A stretch of DNA of 64,000 nt. Source: Patiria pectinifera. Its lineage: Eukaryota; Echinodermata; Asteroidea; Valvatida; Asterinidae. The stretch is taken from assembly GCA_029964075.1 (NCBI GenBank), contig CM057148.1, forward strand, positions 26,777,916 to 26,841,915, in the 5' to 3' direction. The position numbers were made by a program, and so were the translations under genes. Below the pieces are notes generated by a model that was not told where the DNA came from, did not search any database, and saw only the letters and a list, made by a program, of their open reading frames with translations. Positions 46,901-61,055 of the stretch are shown here, piece by piece. Positions within the stretch are counted from its first letter, which is position 1. Each line of letters begins with the position of its first letter.

Positions 46901-49900
46901 AGGTACCTTATCATGGATGGATTTTGACAAACTATACCTTGTTGGATGGCAGATGAATGGGTCAACAAGCTGACAAATCGGCAAAGCTTCAGACTTGAAA
47001 CTTTTGGAGTGAGCCCCAGACGTAGGTACATGATGCCCCAGTTTCGTTTTTGTGCAGTAAGTCCCATAGCAAGGGCTGTCAGCGCCAGCCGACATGGCTC
47101 TCATGTGTCGCGGTCTAAAGGTACCTTATCATGGATGGATTTTGACAAACTATACCTTGTTGGATGGCGGATGAATGGGTCAACAAGCTGACAAATCGGC
47201 AAAGCTTCAGACTTGAAACTTTTGGAGTGAGCCTCAGACGTAGGTACATGATGCCCCAGTTTCGTTTTTGTGCAGTAAGTCCCATAGCAAGGGCTGTCAG
47301 CGCCAACCGACATGGCTCTCATGTGTCGCGGTCTAAAGGTACCTTATCATGGATGGATTTTGACAAACTATACCTTGTTAGATGGCGTATGAATGGTCCA
47401 ACAAGCTGACAAATCGGAAAAGCTTCAGACTGGAAACTTTTGGAGTGAGCGTCAGACGTAGGTGCATGATGCCCTCAGTTTCGTTTTTGGGCAGTAAGTC
47501 CCATAGCAAGGGCTGTCAGCGCCAGCCGACATGGCTCTCATGTGTCGCGGTCTAAAGGTACCTTATCATGGATGGATTTTGACAAACTATACCTTGTTGG
47601 ATGGCGGATGAATGGGTCAACAAGCTGACAAATCGGCAAAGCTTCAGACTTGAAACTTTTGGAGTGAGCCCCAGACGTAGGTACATGATGACCCAGTTTC
47701 GTTTTTGTGCAGTAAGTCCCATAGCAAGGGCTGTCAGCGCCAGCCGACATGGCTCTCATGTGTCGCGGTCTAAAGGTACCTTATCATGGATGGATTTTGA
47801 CAAACTATACCTTGTTGGATGGCGGATGAATGGGTCAACAAGCTGACAAATCGGCAAAGCTTCAGACTTGAAACTTTTGGAGTGAGCCCCAGACGTAGGT
47901 ACATGATGCCCCCAGTTTCGTTTTTGTGCAGTAAGTCCCATAGCAAGGGCTGTCAGCGCCAGCCGACATGGCTCTCATGTGTCGCGGTCTAAAGGTACCT
48001 TATCATGGATGGATTTTGACAAACTATACCTTGTTGGATGGCGGATGAATGGGTCAACAAGCTGACAAATCGGCAAAGCTTCAGACTTGAAACTTTTGGA
48101 GTGAGCCCCAGACGTAGGTGCATGATGCCCCCAGTTTCGTTTTTGTGCAGTAAGTCCCATAGCAAGGGCTGTCAGCGCCAGCCGACATGGCTCTCATGTG
48201 TCGCGGTCTAAAGGTACCTTATCATGGATGGATTTTGACAAACTATACCTTGTTGGATGGCGGATGAATGGGTCAACAAGCTGACAAATCGGCAAAGCTT
48301 CAGACTTGAAACTTTGGAGTGAGCCCAAGACGTAGGTACATGATGCCCCAGTTTCGTTTTTGTGCAGTAAGTCCCATAGCAAGGGCTGTCAGCGCCAGCC
48401 GACATGGCTCTCATGTGTCGCGGTCTAAAGGTACCTTATCAAAGATGGATTTTGACAAACTATACCTTGTTGGATGGCGGATGAGTGGTTCAACAAGCTG
48501 ACAAATCGGCAAAGCTTCAGACTTGAAACTTTTGGAGTGAGCCCCAGAGGTATGGGCATGATGCCCACAGTTTCGTTTTTGTGCAGTAAGTCCCATAGCA
48601 AGAGCTGTCAGCGCCAGCCGACATGGCTCTCATGTGTCGCGGTCTAAAGGTACCTTATCATGGATGGATTTTGACAAACTATACCTTGTTGGATGGCGGA
48701 TGAATGGGTCAACAAGCTGACAAATCGGCAAGGCTTCAGACTTGAAACTTTTGGAGTGAGCCCCAGACGTAGGTACATGATGCCCCCAGTTTCGTTTTTG
48801 TGCAGTAAGTCCCATAGCAAGGGCTGTCAGCGCCAGCCGACATGGCTCTCATGTGTCGCGGTCTAAAGGTACCTTATCATGGATGGATTTTGACAAACTA
48901 TACCTTGTTGGATGGCGGATGAATGGGTCAACAAGCTGACAAATCGGCAAAGCTTCAGACTTGAAACTTTTGGAGTGAGCCCCAGACGTAGGTGCATGAT
49001 GCCCCAGTTTCGTTTTTGTGCAGTAAGTCCCATAGCAAGGGCTGTCAGCGCCAGCCGACATGGCTCTCATGTGTCGCGGTCTAAAGGTACCTTATCATGG
49101 ATGGATTTTGACAAACTATACCTTGTTGGATGGCGGATGAATGGGTCAACAAGCTGACAAATCGGCAAAGCTTCAGACTTGAAACTTTTGGAGTGAGCCC
49201 CAGACGTAGGTACATGATGCCCCCAGTTTCGTTTTTGTGCAGTAAGTCCCATAGCAAGGGCTGTCAGCGCCAGCCGACATGGCTCTCATGTGTCGCGGTC
49301 TAAAGGTACCTTATCATAGATGGATTTTGACAAACTATACCTTGTTGGATGGCGGATGAATGGGTCAACAAGCTGACAAATCGGCAAAGCTTCAGACTTG
49401 AAACTTTTGGAGTGAGCTCCAGACGTAGGTACATGATGCCCCAGTTTCGTTTTTGTGCAGTAAGTCCCATAGCAAGGGCTGTCAGCGCCAGCCGACATGG
49501 CTCTCATGTGTCGCGGTCTAAAGGTACCTTATCATGGATGGATTTTGACAAACTATACCTTGTTGGATGGCGGATGAATGGGTCAACAAGCTGACAAATC
49601 GGCAAAGCTTCAGACTTGAAACTTTTGGAGTGAGCCCCAGACGTAGGTGCATGATGCCCCAGTTTCGTTTTTGTGCAGTAAGTCCCATAGCAAGGGCTGT
49701 CAGCGCCAGCCGACATGGCTCTCATGTGTCGCGGTCTAAAGGTACCTTATCATGGATGGATTTTGACAAACTATACCTTGTTGGATGGCGGATGAATGGG
49801 TCAACAAGCTGACAAATCGGCAAAGCTTCAGACTTGAAACTTTTGGAGTGAGCTTCAGACGTAGGTACATGATGCCCCCAGTTTCGTTTTTGTGCAGTAA

Positions 49901-52900
49901 GTCCCATAGCAAGGGCTGTCAGCGCCAGCCGACATGGCTCTCATGTGTCGCGGTCTAAAGGTACCTTATCATGGATGGATTTTGACAAACTATACCTTGT
50001 TGGATGGCGGATGAATGGGTCAACAAGCTGACAAATCGGCAAGGCTTCAGACTTGAAACTTTTGGAGTGAGCCCCAGACGTAGGTACATGATGCCCCCAG
50101 TTTCGTTTTTGTGCAGTAAGTCCCATAGCAAGGGCTGTCAGCGCCAGCCGACATGGCTCTCATGTGTCGCGGTCTAAAGGTACCTTATCATGGATGGATT
50201 TTGACAAACTATACCTTGTTGGATGGCGGATGAATGGGTCAACAAGCTGACAAATCGGCAAAGCTTCAGACTTGAAACTTTTGGAGTGAGCCCCAGACGT
50301 AGGTACATGATGCCCCCAGTTTCGTTTTTGTGCAGTAAGTCCCATAGCAAGGGCTGTCAGCGCCAGCCGACATGGCTCTCATGTGTCGCGGTCTAAAGGT
50401 ACCTTATCATGGATGGATTTTGACAAACTATACCTTGTTGGATGGCGGATGAATGGGTCAACAAGCTGACAAATCGGCAAAGCTTCAGACTTGAAACTTT
50501 TGGAGTGAGCCCCAGACGTAGGTACATGATGCCCCCAGTTTCGTTTTTGTGCAGTAAGTCCCATAGCAAGGGCTGTCAGCGCCAGCCGACATGGCTCTCA
50601 TGTGTCGCGGTCTAAAGGTACCTTATCATAGATGGATTTTGACAAACTATACCTTGTTGGATGGCGGATGAATGGGTAAACAAGCTGACAAATCGGCAAG
50701 GCATCAGACTTGAAACTTTTGCAGTGAGCCCCAGACGTAGGTGCATGATGCCCCCAGTTTCGTTTTTGTGCAGTAAGTCCCATAGCAAGGGCTGTCAGCG
50801 CCAGCCGACATGGCTCTCATGTGTCGCGGTCTAAAGGTACCTTATCATGGATGGATTTTGACAAACTATACCTTGTTGGATGGCGGATGAATGGGTCAAC
50901 AAGCTGACAAATCGGCAAAGCTTCAGACTTGAAACTTTTGGAGTGAGCCCCAGACGTAGGTACATGATGCCCCCAGTTTCGTTTTTGTGCAGTAAGTCCC
51001 ATAGCAAGGGCTGTCAGCGCCAGCGACATGGCTCTCATGTGTCGCGGTCTAAAGGTACCTTATCATGGATGGATTTTGACAAACTATACCTTGTTGGATG
51101 GCGGATGAATGGGTCAACAAGCTGACAAATCGGCAAAGCTTCAGACTTGAAACTTTTGGAGTGAGCCCCAGACGTAGGTACATGATGCCCCCAGTTTCGT
51201 TTTTGTGCAGTAAGTCCCATAGCAAGGGCTGTCAGCGCCAGCCGACATGGCTCTCATGTGTCGCGGTCTAAAGGTACCTTATCATGGATGGATTTTGACA
51301 AACTATACCTTGTTGGATGGCGGATGAATGGGTCAACAAGCTGACAAATCGGCAAAGCTTCAGACTTGAAACTTTTGGAGTGAGCTCCAGACGTAGGTAC
51401 ATGATGCCCCCAGTTTCGTTTTTGTGCAGTAAGTCCCATAGCAAGGGCTGTCAGCGCCAGCCGACATGGCTCTCATGTGTCGCGGTCTAAAGGTACCTTA
51501 TCATGGATGGATTTTGACAAACTATACCTTGTTGGATGGCGGATGAATGGGTCAACAAGCTGACAAATCGGCAAAGCTTCAGACTTGAAACTTTTGGAGT
51601 GAGCCCCAGACGTAGGTGCATGATGCCCCCAGTTTCGTTTTTGTGCAGTAAGTCCCATAGCAAGGGCTGTCAGCGCCAGCCGACATGGCTCTCATGTGTC
51701 GCGGTCTAAAGGTACCTTATCATGGATGGATTTTGACAAACTATACCTTGTTGGATGGCGAATGAATGGGTCAACAAGCTGACAAATCGAAAAAGCTGCA
51801 GACTTGAAACTTTTGGAGTGAGCCCCAGACGTATGGGCATGATGCCCACAGTTTCGTTTTTGTGCAGTAAGTCCCATAGCAAGAGCTGTCAGCGCCAGCC
51901 GACATGGCTCTCATGTGTCGCGGTCTAAAGGTACCTTATCATGGATGGATTTTGACAAACTATACCTTGTTGGATGGCGGATGAATGGGTCAACAAGCTG
52001 ACAAATCGGCAAAGCTTCAGACTTGAAACTTTTGGAGTGAGCCCCAGACGTAGGGGCATGATGCCCACAGTTTCGTTTTTGTGCAGTAAGTCCCATAGCA
52101 AGGGCTGTCAGCGCCAGCCGACATGGCTCTCATGTGTCGCGGTCTAAAGGTACCTTATCATGGATGGATTTTGACAAACTATACCTTGTTGGATGGCGGA
52201 TGAATGGGTCAACAAGCTGACAAATCGGCAAAGCTTCAGACTTGAAACTTTTGGAGTGAGCCCCAGACGTAGGTACATGATGCCCCCAGTTTCGTTTTTG
52301 TGCAGTAAGTCCCATAGCAAGGGCTGTCAGCGCCAGCCGACATGGCTCTCATGTGTCGCGGTCTAAAGGTACCTTATCATGGATGGATTTTGACAAACTA
52401 TACCTTGTTGGATGGCGGATGAATGGGTCAACAAGCTGACAAATCGGCAAAGCTTCAGACTTGAAACTTTGGAGTGAGCCCCAGACGTATGTACATGATG
52501 CCCCCAGTTTCGTTTTTGTGCAGTAAGTCCCATAGCAAGGGCTGTCAGCGCCAGCCGACATGGCTCTCATGTGTCGCGGTCTAAAGGTACCTTATCATGG
52601 ATGGATTTTGACAAACTATACCTTGTTGGATGGCGGATGAATGGGTCAACAAGCTGACAAATCGGCAAGGCTTCAGACTTGAAACTTTTGAGTGAGCCCC
52701 AGACGTAGGTACATGATGCCCCCAGTTTCGTTTTTGTGCAGTAAGTCCCATAGCAAGGGCTGTCAGCGCCAGCCGACATGGCTCTCATGTGTCGCGGTCT
52801 AAAGGTACCTTATCATAGATGGATTTTGACAAACTATACCTTGTTGGATGGCGGATGAATGGGTCAACAAGCTGACAAATCGGCAAAGCTTCAGACTTGA

Positions 52901-53878
52901 AACTTTTGGAGTGAGCCCCAGACGTAGGTACATGATGCCTCCAGTTTCGTTTTTGTGCAGTAAGTCCCATAGCAAGGGCTGTCAGCGCCAGCCGACATGG
53001 CTCTCATGTGTCGCGGTCTAAAGGTACCTTATCATGGATGGATTTTGACAAACTATACCTTGTTGGATGGCGGATGAATGGGTCAACAAGCTGACAAATC
53101 GGCAAGGCTTCAGACTTGAAACTTTTAGAGTGAGCCCCAAGCTGATGTACAGGATGCCCCAGTTTCATTTTTGTGCAGTAAGTCCCATAGCAAGGGCTGT
53201 CAGCGCCAGCCGACATGGCTCTCATGTGTCGCGGTCTAAAGGTACCTTATCATGGATGGATTTTGACAAACTATACCTTGTTGGATGGCGGATGAATGGG
53301 TCAACAAGCTGACAAATCGGCAAAGCTTCAGACTTGAAACTTTTGGAGTGAGCCCCAGACGTAGGTGCATGATGCCCCCAGTTTCGTTTTTGTGCAGTAA
53401 GTCCCATAGCAAGGGCTGTCAGCGCCAGCCGACATGGCTCTCATGTGTCGCGGTCTAAAGGTACCTTATCATGGATGGATTTTGACAAACTATACCTTGT
53501 TGGATGGCGGATGAATGGGTCAACAAGCTGACAAATCGGCAAGGCTTCAGACTTGAAACTTTTGGAGTGAGCCCCAGACGTAGGTACATGATGCCCCCAG
53601 TTTCGTTTTTGTGCAGTAAGTCCCATAGCAAGGGCTGTCAGCGCCAGCCGACATGGCTCTCATGTGTCGCGGTCTAAAGGTACCTTATCATGGATGGATT
53701 TTGACAAACTATACCTTGTTGGATGGCGGATGAATGGGTCAACAAGCTGACAAATCGGCAAAGCTTCAGACTTGAAACTTTTGGAGTGAGCCCCAGACGT
53801 AGGTACATGATGCCCCCAGTTTCGTTTTTGTGCAGTAAGTCCCATAGCAAGGGCTGTCAGCGCCAGCCGACATGGCTC

Positions 53879-54064
53879 TCATGTGTCGCGGTCTAAAGGT
53901 ACCTTATCATGGATGGATTTTGACAAACTATACCTTGTTGGATGGCGGAACAATGGGTCAACAAGCTGACAAATCGGCAAAACTTCACACTTGAAACTTT
54001 TGGAGTGAGCCTCAGACGTAGGTACATGATGCCCCCAGTTTCGTTTTGATGCAGTAAGTCCCAT
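53879..54064. repeat. Rare satellite unit variant, copy 1
   Basis: Carries GGCGGAACAATGGG and GCAAAACTTCACACTTG, together with GTTTCGTTTTGATGCAG. The first two changes recur at 60870-61055, 6991 bp (32 units) away; the TTTTGATGCAG change is in the unit just before that second copy. Confidence 0.8.
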
Positions 54065-57000
54065 AGCAAGGGCTGTCAGCGCCAGCCGACATGGCTCTCA
54101 TATGTCGCGGTCTAAAGGTACCTTATCATGGATGGATTTTGACAAACTATACCTTGTTTGATGGTGGATGAGTGGGTCAACAAGCTGACAAATCGGCAAA
54201 GCTTCAGACTTGAAACTTTTGGAGTGAGCCCCAGACGTAGGGGCATGATGCCCACAGTTTCGTTTTTGTGCAGTAAGTCCCATAGCAAGGGTTGTCAGCG
54301 CCAGCCGACATGGCTCTCATGTGTAGCCGTCTAAAAGTACCTTATCAAAGATGAATTTTGACAAACTATACCTTGTTGGATGGCGGATGAGTGGTTCAAC
54401 AAGCTGACAAATCGGCAAAGCTTCAGACTTGAAACTTTTGGAGTGAGCCCCAGACGTAGGTACATGATGCCCCCAGTTTCGTTTTTGTGCAGTAAGTCCC
54501 ATAGCAAGGGCTGTCAGCGCCAGCCGACATGGCTCTCGTGTCGCGGTCTAAAGGTACCTTATCATGGATGGAGTTTGACAAACTATACCTTGTTGGATGG
54601 CGGATGAATGGGTCAAGAGGCTGACAAATCGGCAAAGCTTCAGACTTAAAACTTTTGGAGTGAGCCCCAGACGTAGGTACATGATGCCCCCAGTTTCGTT
54701 TTTGTGCAGTAAGTCCCATAGCAAGGGCTGTCAGCGCCAGCCGACATGGCTCTCATGTGTCGCGGTCTAAAGGTACCTTATCATGGATGGATTTTGACAA
54801 ACTATACCTTGTTGGATGGCGGATGAATGGGTCAACAAGCTGACAAATCGGCAAAGCTTCAGACTTGAAACTTTTGGAGTGAGCCCCAGACGTAGGTACA
54901 TGATGCCCCAGTTTCGTTTTTGTGCAGTAAGTCCCATAGCAAGGGCTGTCAGCGCCAGCCGACATGGCTCTCATGTGTCGCGGTCTAAAGGTACCTTATC
55001 ATGGATGGATTTTGACAAACTATACCTTGTTGGATGGCGGATGAATGGGTCAAAAAGCTGACAAATCGGCAAAGCTTCAGACTTGAAACTTTTGGAGTGA
55101 GCCCAAGACGTATGGGCATGATGCCCACAGTTTAGTTTTTGTGCAGTAAGTCCCATAGCAAGGGCTGTCAGCGCCAGCCGACATGGCTCTCATGTGTCGC
55201 GGTCTAAAGGTACCTTATCATGGATGGATTTTGACAAACTATAGCTTGTTGGATGGCGGATGAATGGGTCAACAAGCTGACAAATCGGCAAGGCTTCAGA
55301 CTTGAAACTTTTGGAGTGAGCCCCAGACGTATGTACATGATTCCACCATGTTTCGTTTTTGTGCAGTAAGTCCCATAGCAAGGGCTGTCAGCGCCAGCCG
55401 ACATGGCTCTCATGTGTCGCGGTCTAAAGGTACCTTATCATGGATGGATTTTGACAAACTATACCTTGTTGGATGGCGGATGAATGGGTCAACAAGCTGA
55501 CAAATCGGCAAAGCTTCAGACTTGAAACTTTTGGAGTGAGCCCCAGACGTAGGTACATGATCCCCCAGTCTCGTTTTTGTGCAGTAAGTCCCATAGCAAG
55601 GGCTGTCAGCGCCAGCCGACATGGCTCTCATGTGTCGCGGTCTAAAGGTACCTTATCATGGATGGATTTTGACAAACTATACCTTGTTGGATGGCGGATG
55701 AATGGGTCAACAAGCTGACAAATCGGCAAAGCTTCAGACTTGAAACTTTTGGAGTGAGCCCCAGACGTATGTACATGATGCCCCAGTTTCGTTTTTGTGC
55801 AGTAAGTCCCATAGCAAGGGCTGTCAGCGCCAGCCGACATGGCTCTCATGTGTCGCGGTCTAAAGGTACCTTATCATGGATGGATTTTGACAAACTATAC
55901 CTTGTTGGATGGCGGATGAATGGGTCAACAAGCTGACAAATCGGCAAAGCTTCAGACTTGAAACTTTTGGAGTGAGCCCCAGACGTAGGTACATGATGCC
56001 CCCAGTTTCGTTTTTGTGCAGTAAGTCCCATAGCAAGGGCTGTCAGCGCCAGCCGACATGGCTCTCATGTGTCGCGGTCTAAAGGTACCTTATCATGGAT
56101 GGATTTTGACAAACTATACCTTGTTGGATGGCGGATGAATGGGTCAACAAGCTGACAAATCGGAAAAGCTCCAGACTTGAAACTTTTGGAGTGAGCCCCA
56201 GACATAGGTACATGATGCCCCAAGTTTCGTTCTTGTGCAGTAAGTCCCATAGCAAGGGCTGTCAGCGCCAGCCGACATGGCTCTCATGTGTCGCGGTCTA
56301 AAGGTACCTTATCATGGATGGATTTTGACAAACTATACCTTGTTGGATGGCGGATGAATGGGTCAACAAGCTGACAAATCGGCAAAGCTTCAGACTTGAA
56401 ACTTTTGGAGTGAGCCCCAGACATAGGTACATGATGCCCCAGTTTCGTTTTTGTGCAGTAAGTCCCATAGCAAGGGCTGTCAGCGCCAGCCGACATGGCT
56501 CTCATGTGTCGCGGTCTAAAGGTACCTTATCATGGATGGATTTTGACAAACTATACCTTGTTGGATGGCGGATGAATGGGTCAACAAGCTGACAAATCGG
56601 CAAAGCTTCAGACTTGAAACTTTGGAGTGAGCCCCAGACGTAGGTACATGATGCCCCAGTTTCGTTTTTGTGCAGTAAGTCCCATAGCAAGGGCTGTCAG
56701 CGCCAACCGACATGGCTCTCATGTGTCGCGGTCTAAAGGTACCTTATCATGGATGGATTTTGACAAACTATACCTTGTTGGATGGCGGATGAATGGGTCA
56801 ACAAGCTGACAAATCGGCAAAGCTTCAGACTTGAAACTTTTGGAGTGAGCCCCAGACGTATGTACATGATGCCCCAGTTTCGTTTTTGTGCAGTAAGTCC
56901 CATAGCAAGGGCTGTCAGCGCCAGCCGACATGGCTCTCATGTGTCGCGGTCTAAAGGTACCTTATCATGGATGGATTTTGACAAACTATACCTTGTTGGA

Positions 57001-60000
57001 TGGCGGATGAATGGGTCAACAAGCTGACAAATCGGCAAAGCTTCAGACTTGAAACTTTTGGAGTGAGCCCCAGACGTAGGTACATGATGCCCCAATTTCG
57101 TTTTTGTGCAGTAAGTCCCATAGCAAGGGCTGTCAGCGCCAGCCGACATGGCTCTCATGTGTCGCGGTCTAAAGGTACCTTATCATGGATGGATTTTGAC
57201 AAACTATACCTTGTTGGATGGCGGATGAATGGGTCAACAAGCTGACAAATCGGCAAAGCTTCAGACTTGAAACTTTTGGAGTGAGCCCCAGACGTAGGTA
57301 CATGATGCCCCAGTTTCGTTTTTGTGCAGTAAGTCCCATAGCAAGGGCTGTCAGCGCCAGCCGACATGGCTCTCATGTGTCGCGGTCTAAAGGTACCTTA
57401 TCATAGATGGATTTTGACAAACTATACCTTGTTGGATGGCGGATGAATGGGTCAACAAGCTGACAAATCGGCAAGGCTTCAGACTTGAAACTTTTTGAGT
57501 GAGCCCCAGACGTAGGTACATGATGCCCCCAGTTTCGTTTTTGTGCAGTAAGTCCCATAGCAAGGGCTGTCAGCGCCAGCCGACATGGCTCTCATGTGTC
57601 GCGGTCTAAAGGTACCTTATCATGGATGGATTTTGACAAACTATACCTTGTTGGATGGCGGATGAATGGGTCAACAAGCTGACAAATCGGCAAAGCTTCA
57701 GACTTGAAACTTTTGGAGTGAGCCCCAGACGTAGGTACATGATGCCCCCAGTTTCGTTTTTGTGCAGTAAGTCCCATAGCAAGGGCTGTCAGCGCCAGCC
57801 GACATGGCTCTCATGTGTCGCGGTCTAAAGGTACCTTATCATGGATGGATTTTGACAAACTATACCTTGTTGGATGGCGGATGAATGGGTCAACAAGCTG
57901 ACAAATCGGCAAAGCTTCAGACTTGAAACTTTTGGAGTGAGCCCCAGACGTAGGTACATGATGCCCCCAGTTTCGTTTTTGTGCAGTAAGTCCCATAGCA
58001 AGGGCTGTCAGCGCCAGCCGACATGGCTCTCATGTGTCGCGGTCTAAAGGTACCTTATCATGGATGGATTTTGACAAACTATACCTTGTTGGATGGCGGA
58101 TGAATGGGTCAACAAGCTGACAAATCGGCAAAGCTTCAGACTTGAAACTTTTGGAGTGAGCCCCAGACGTATGTACATGATGCCCCAGTTTCGTTTTTGT
58201 GCAGTAAGTCCCATAGCAAGGGCTGTCAGCGCCAGCCGACATGGCTCTCATGTGTCGCGGTCTAAAGGTACCTTATCATGGATGGATTTTGACAAACTAT
58301 ACCTTGTTGGATGGCGGATGAATGGGTCAACAAGCTGACAAATCGGCAAAGCTTCAGACTTGAAACTTTTGGAGTGAGCCCCAGACGTAGGTACATGATG
58401 CCCCAGTTTCGTTTTTGTGCAGTAAGTCCCATAGCAAGGGCTGTCAGCGCCAGCCGACATGGCTCTCATGTGTCGCGGTCTAAAGGTACCTTATCATGGA
58501 TGGATTTTGACAAACTATACCTTGTTGGATGGCGGATGAATGGCTCAACAAGCTGACAAATCGGCAAAGCTTCAGACTTGAAACTTTTGGAGTGAGCCCC
58601 AGACGTAGGTACATGATGCCCCCAGTTTCGTTTTTGTGCAGTAAGTCCCATAGCAAGGGCTGTCAGCGCCAGCCGACATGGCTCTCATGTGTCGCGGTCT
58701 AAAGGTACCTTATCATGGATGGATTTTGACAAACTATACCTTGTTGGATGGCGAAAGAATTGGTCAACAAACTGACATATCGGCAAAGCTTCAGACTTGA
58801 AATTTTTTGAGTGAGCCCCAGACGTATTTACATGATGCCCCCAGTTTCGTTTTTGTGCAGTAAGTCCCATAGCAAGGGCTGTCAGCGCCAGCCGACATGG
58901 CTCTCATGTGTCGCGGTCTAAAGGTACCTTATCATGGATGGATTTTGACAAACTATACCTTGTTGGATGGCGGATGAATGGGTCAACAAGCTGACAAATC
59001 GGCAAAGCTTCAGACTTGAAACTTTTGGAGTGAGCCCCAGACGTAGGTACATGATGCCCCAGTTTCGTTTTTGTGCAGTAAGTCCCATAGCAAGGGCTGT
59101 CAGCGCCAGCCGACATGGCTCTCATGTGTCGCGGTCTAAAGGTACCTTATCATGGATGGATTTTGACAAACTATACCTTGTTGGATGGCGGATGAATGGG
59201 TCAACAAGCTGACAAATCGGCAAAGCTTCAGACTTGAAACTTTGGAGTGAGCCCCAGACGTAGGTACATGATGCCCCCAGTTTCGTTTTGTGCAGTAAGT
59301 CCCATAGCAAGGGCTGTCAGCGCCAGCCGACATGGCTCTCATGTGTCGCGGTCTAAAGGTACCTTATCATGGATGGATTTTGACAAACTATACCTTGTTG
59401 GATGGCGGATGAATGGGTCAACAAGCTGACAAATCGGCAAAGCTTCAGACTTGAAACTTTTGGAGTGAGCCCCAGACGTATGTACATGATGCCCCCAGTT
59501 TCGTTTTTGTGCAGTAAGTCCCATAGCAAGGGCTGTCAGCGCCAGCCGACATGGCTCTCATGTGTCGCGGTCTAAAGGTACCTTATCATGGATGGATTTT
59601 GACAAACTATACCTTGTTGGATGGCGGATGAATGGGTCAACAAGCTGACAAATCGGCAAAGCTTCAGACTTGAAACTTTTGGAGTGAGCCTCAGATGTAG
59701 GTACATGATGCCCCAGTTTCGTTTTTGTGCAGTAAGTCCCATAGCAAGGGCTGTCAGCGCCAGCCGACATGGCTCTCATGTGTCGCGGTCTAAAGGTACC
59801 TTATCATAGATGGATTTTGACAAACTATACCTTGTTGGATGGCGGATGAATGGGTCAACAAGCTGACAAATCGGCAAAGCTTCAGACTTGAAACTTTTTG
59901 AGTGAGCCCCAGACGTAGGTACATGATGCCCCAGTTTCGTTTTTGTGCAGTAAGTCCCATAGCAAGGGCTGTCAGCGCCAGCCGACATGGCTCTCATGTG

Positions 60001-60869
60001 TCGCGGTCTAAAGGTACCTTATCATGGATGGATTTTGACAAACTATACCTTGTTGGATGGCGGATGAATGGGTCAACAAGCTGACAAATCGGCAAAGCTT
60101 CAGACTTGAAACTTTTGGAGTGAGCCCCAGACGTAGGTACATGATGCCCCCAGTTTCGTTTTTGTGCAGTAAGTCCCATAGCAAGGGCTGTCAGCGCCAG
60201 CCGACATGGCTCTCATGTGTCGCGGTCTAAAGGTACCTTATCATGGATGGATTTTGACAAACTATACCTTGTTGGATGGCGGATGAATGGGTCAACAAGC
60301 TGACAAATCGGCAAAGCTTCAGACTTGAAACGTTTGGTTTGAGCGCCAGACGTAGGTACATGATGCCCCAGGTTTCGTTTTTGTGCAGTAAGTCCCATAG
60401 CAAGGGCTGTCAGCGCCAGCCGACATGGCTCTCATGTGTCGCGGTCTAAAGGTACCTTATCATGGATGGATTTTGACAAACTATACCTTGTTGGATGGCG
60501 GATGAATGGGTCAACAAGCTGACAAATCGGCAAAGCTTCAGACTTGAAACTTTTGGAGTGAGCCCCAGACGTAGGTACATGATGCCCCCAGTTTCGTTTT
60601 TGTGCAGTAAGTCCCATAGCAAGGGCTGTCAGCGCCAGCCGACATGGCTCTCATGTGTCGCGGTCTAAAGGTACCTTATCATGGATGGATTTTGACAAAC
60701 TATACCTTGTTGGATGGCGGATGAATGGGTCAACAAGCTGACAAATCGGCAAGGCTTCAGACCTGAATCTTTTGGAGTGAGCCCCAGACGTAGGTACATG
60801 ATGCCCCCAGTTTCATTTTGATGCAGTAAGTCCCATAGCAAGGGCTGTCAGCGCCAGCCGACATGACTC

Positions 60870-61055
60870 TCATATGTGGCGGTCTAAAGGTACCTTATCA
60901 TGGATGGATTTTGACAAACTATACCTTGTTGGATGGCGGAACAATGGGTCAACAAGCTGACAAATCGGCAAAACTTCACACTTGAAACTTTTGGAGTGAG
61001 CCTCAGACGTAGGTACATGATGCCCCCAGTTTCGTTTTTGTGCAGTAAGTCCCAT
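60870..61055. repeat. Rare satellite unit variant, copy 2
   Basis: Shares GGCGGAACAATGGG and GCAAAACTTCACACTTG with the unit at 53879-54064. Also CATATGTGGCGG near its start, a change not shared by copy 1. Confidence 0.8.
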
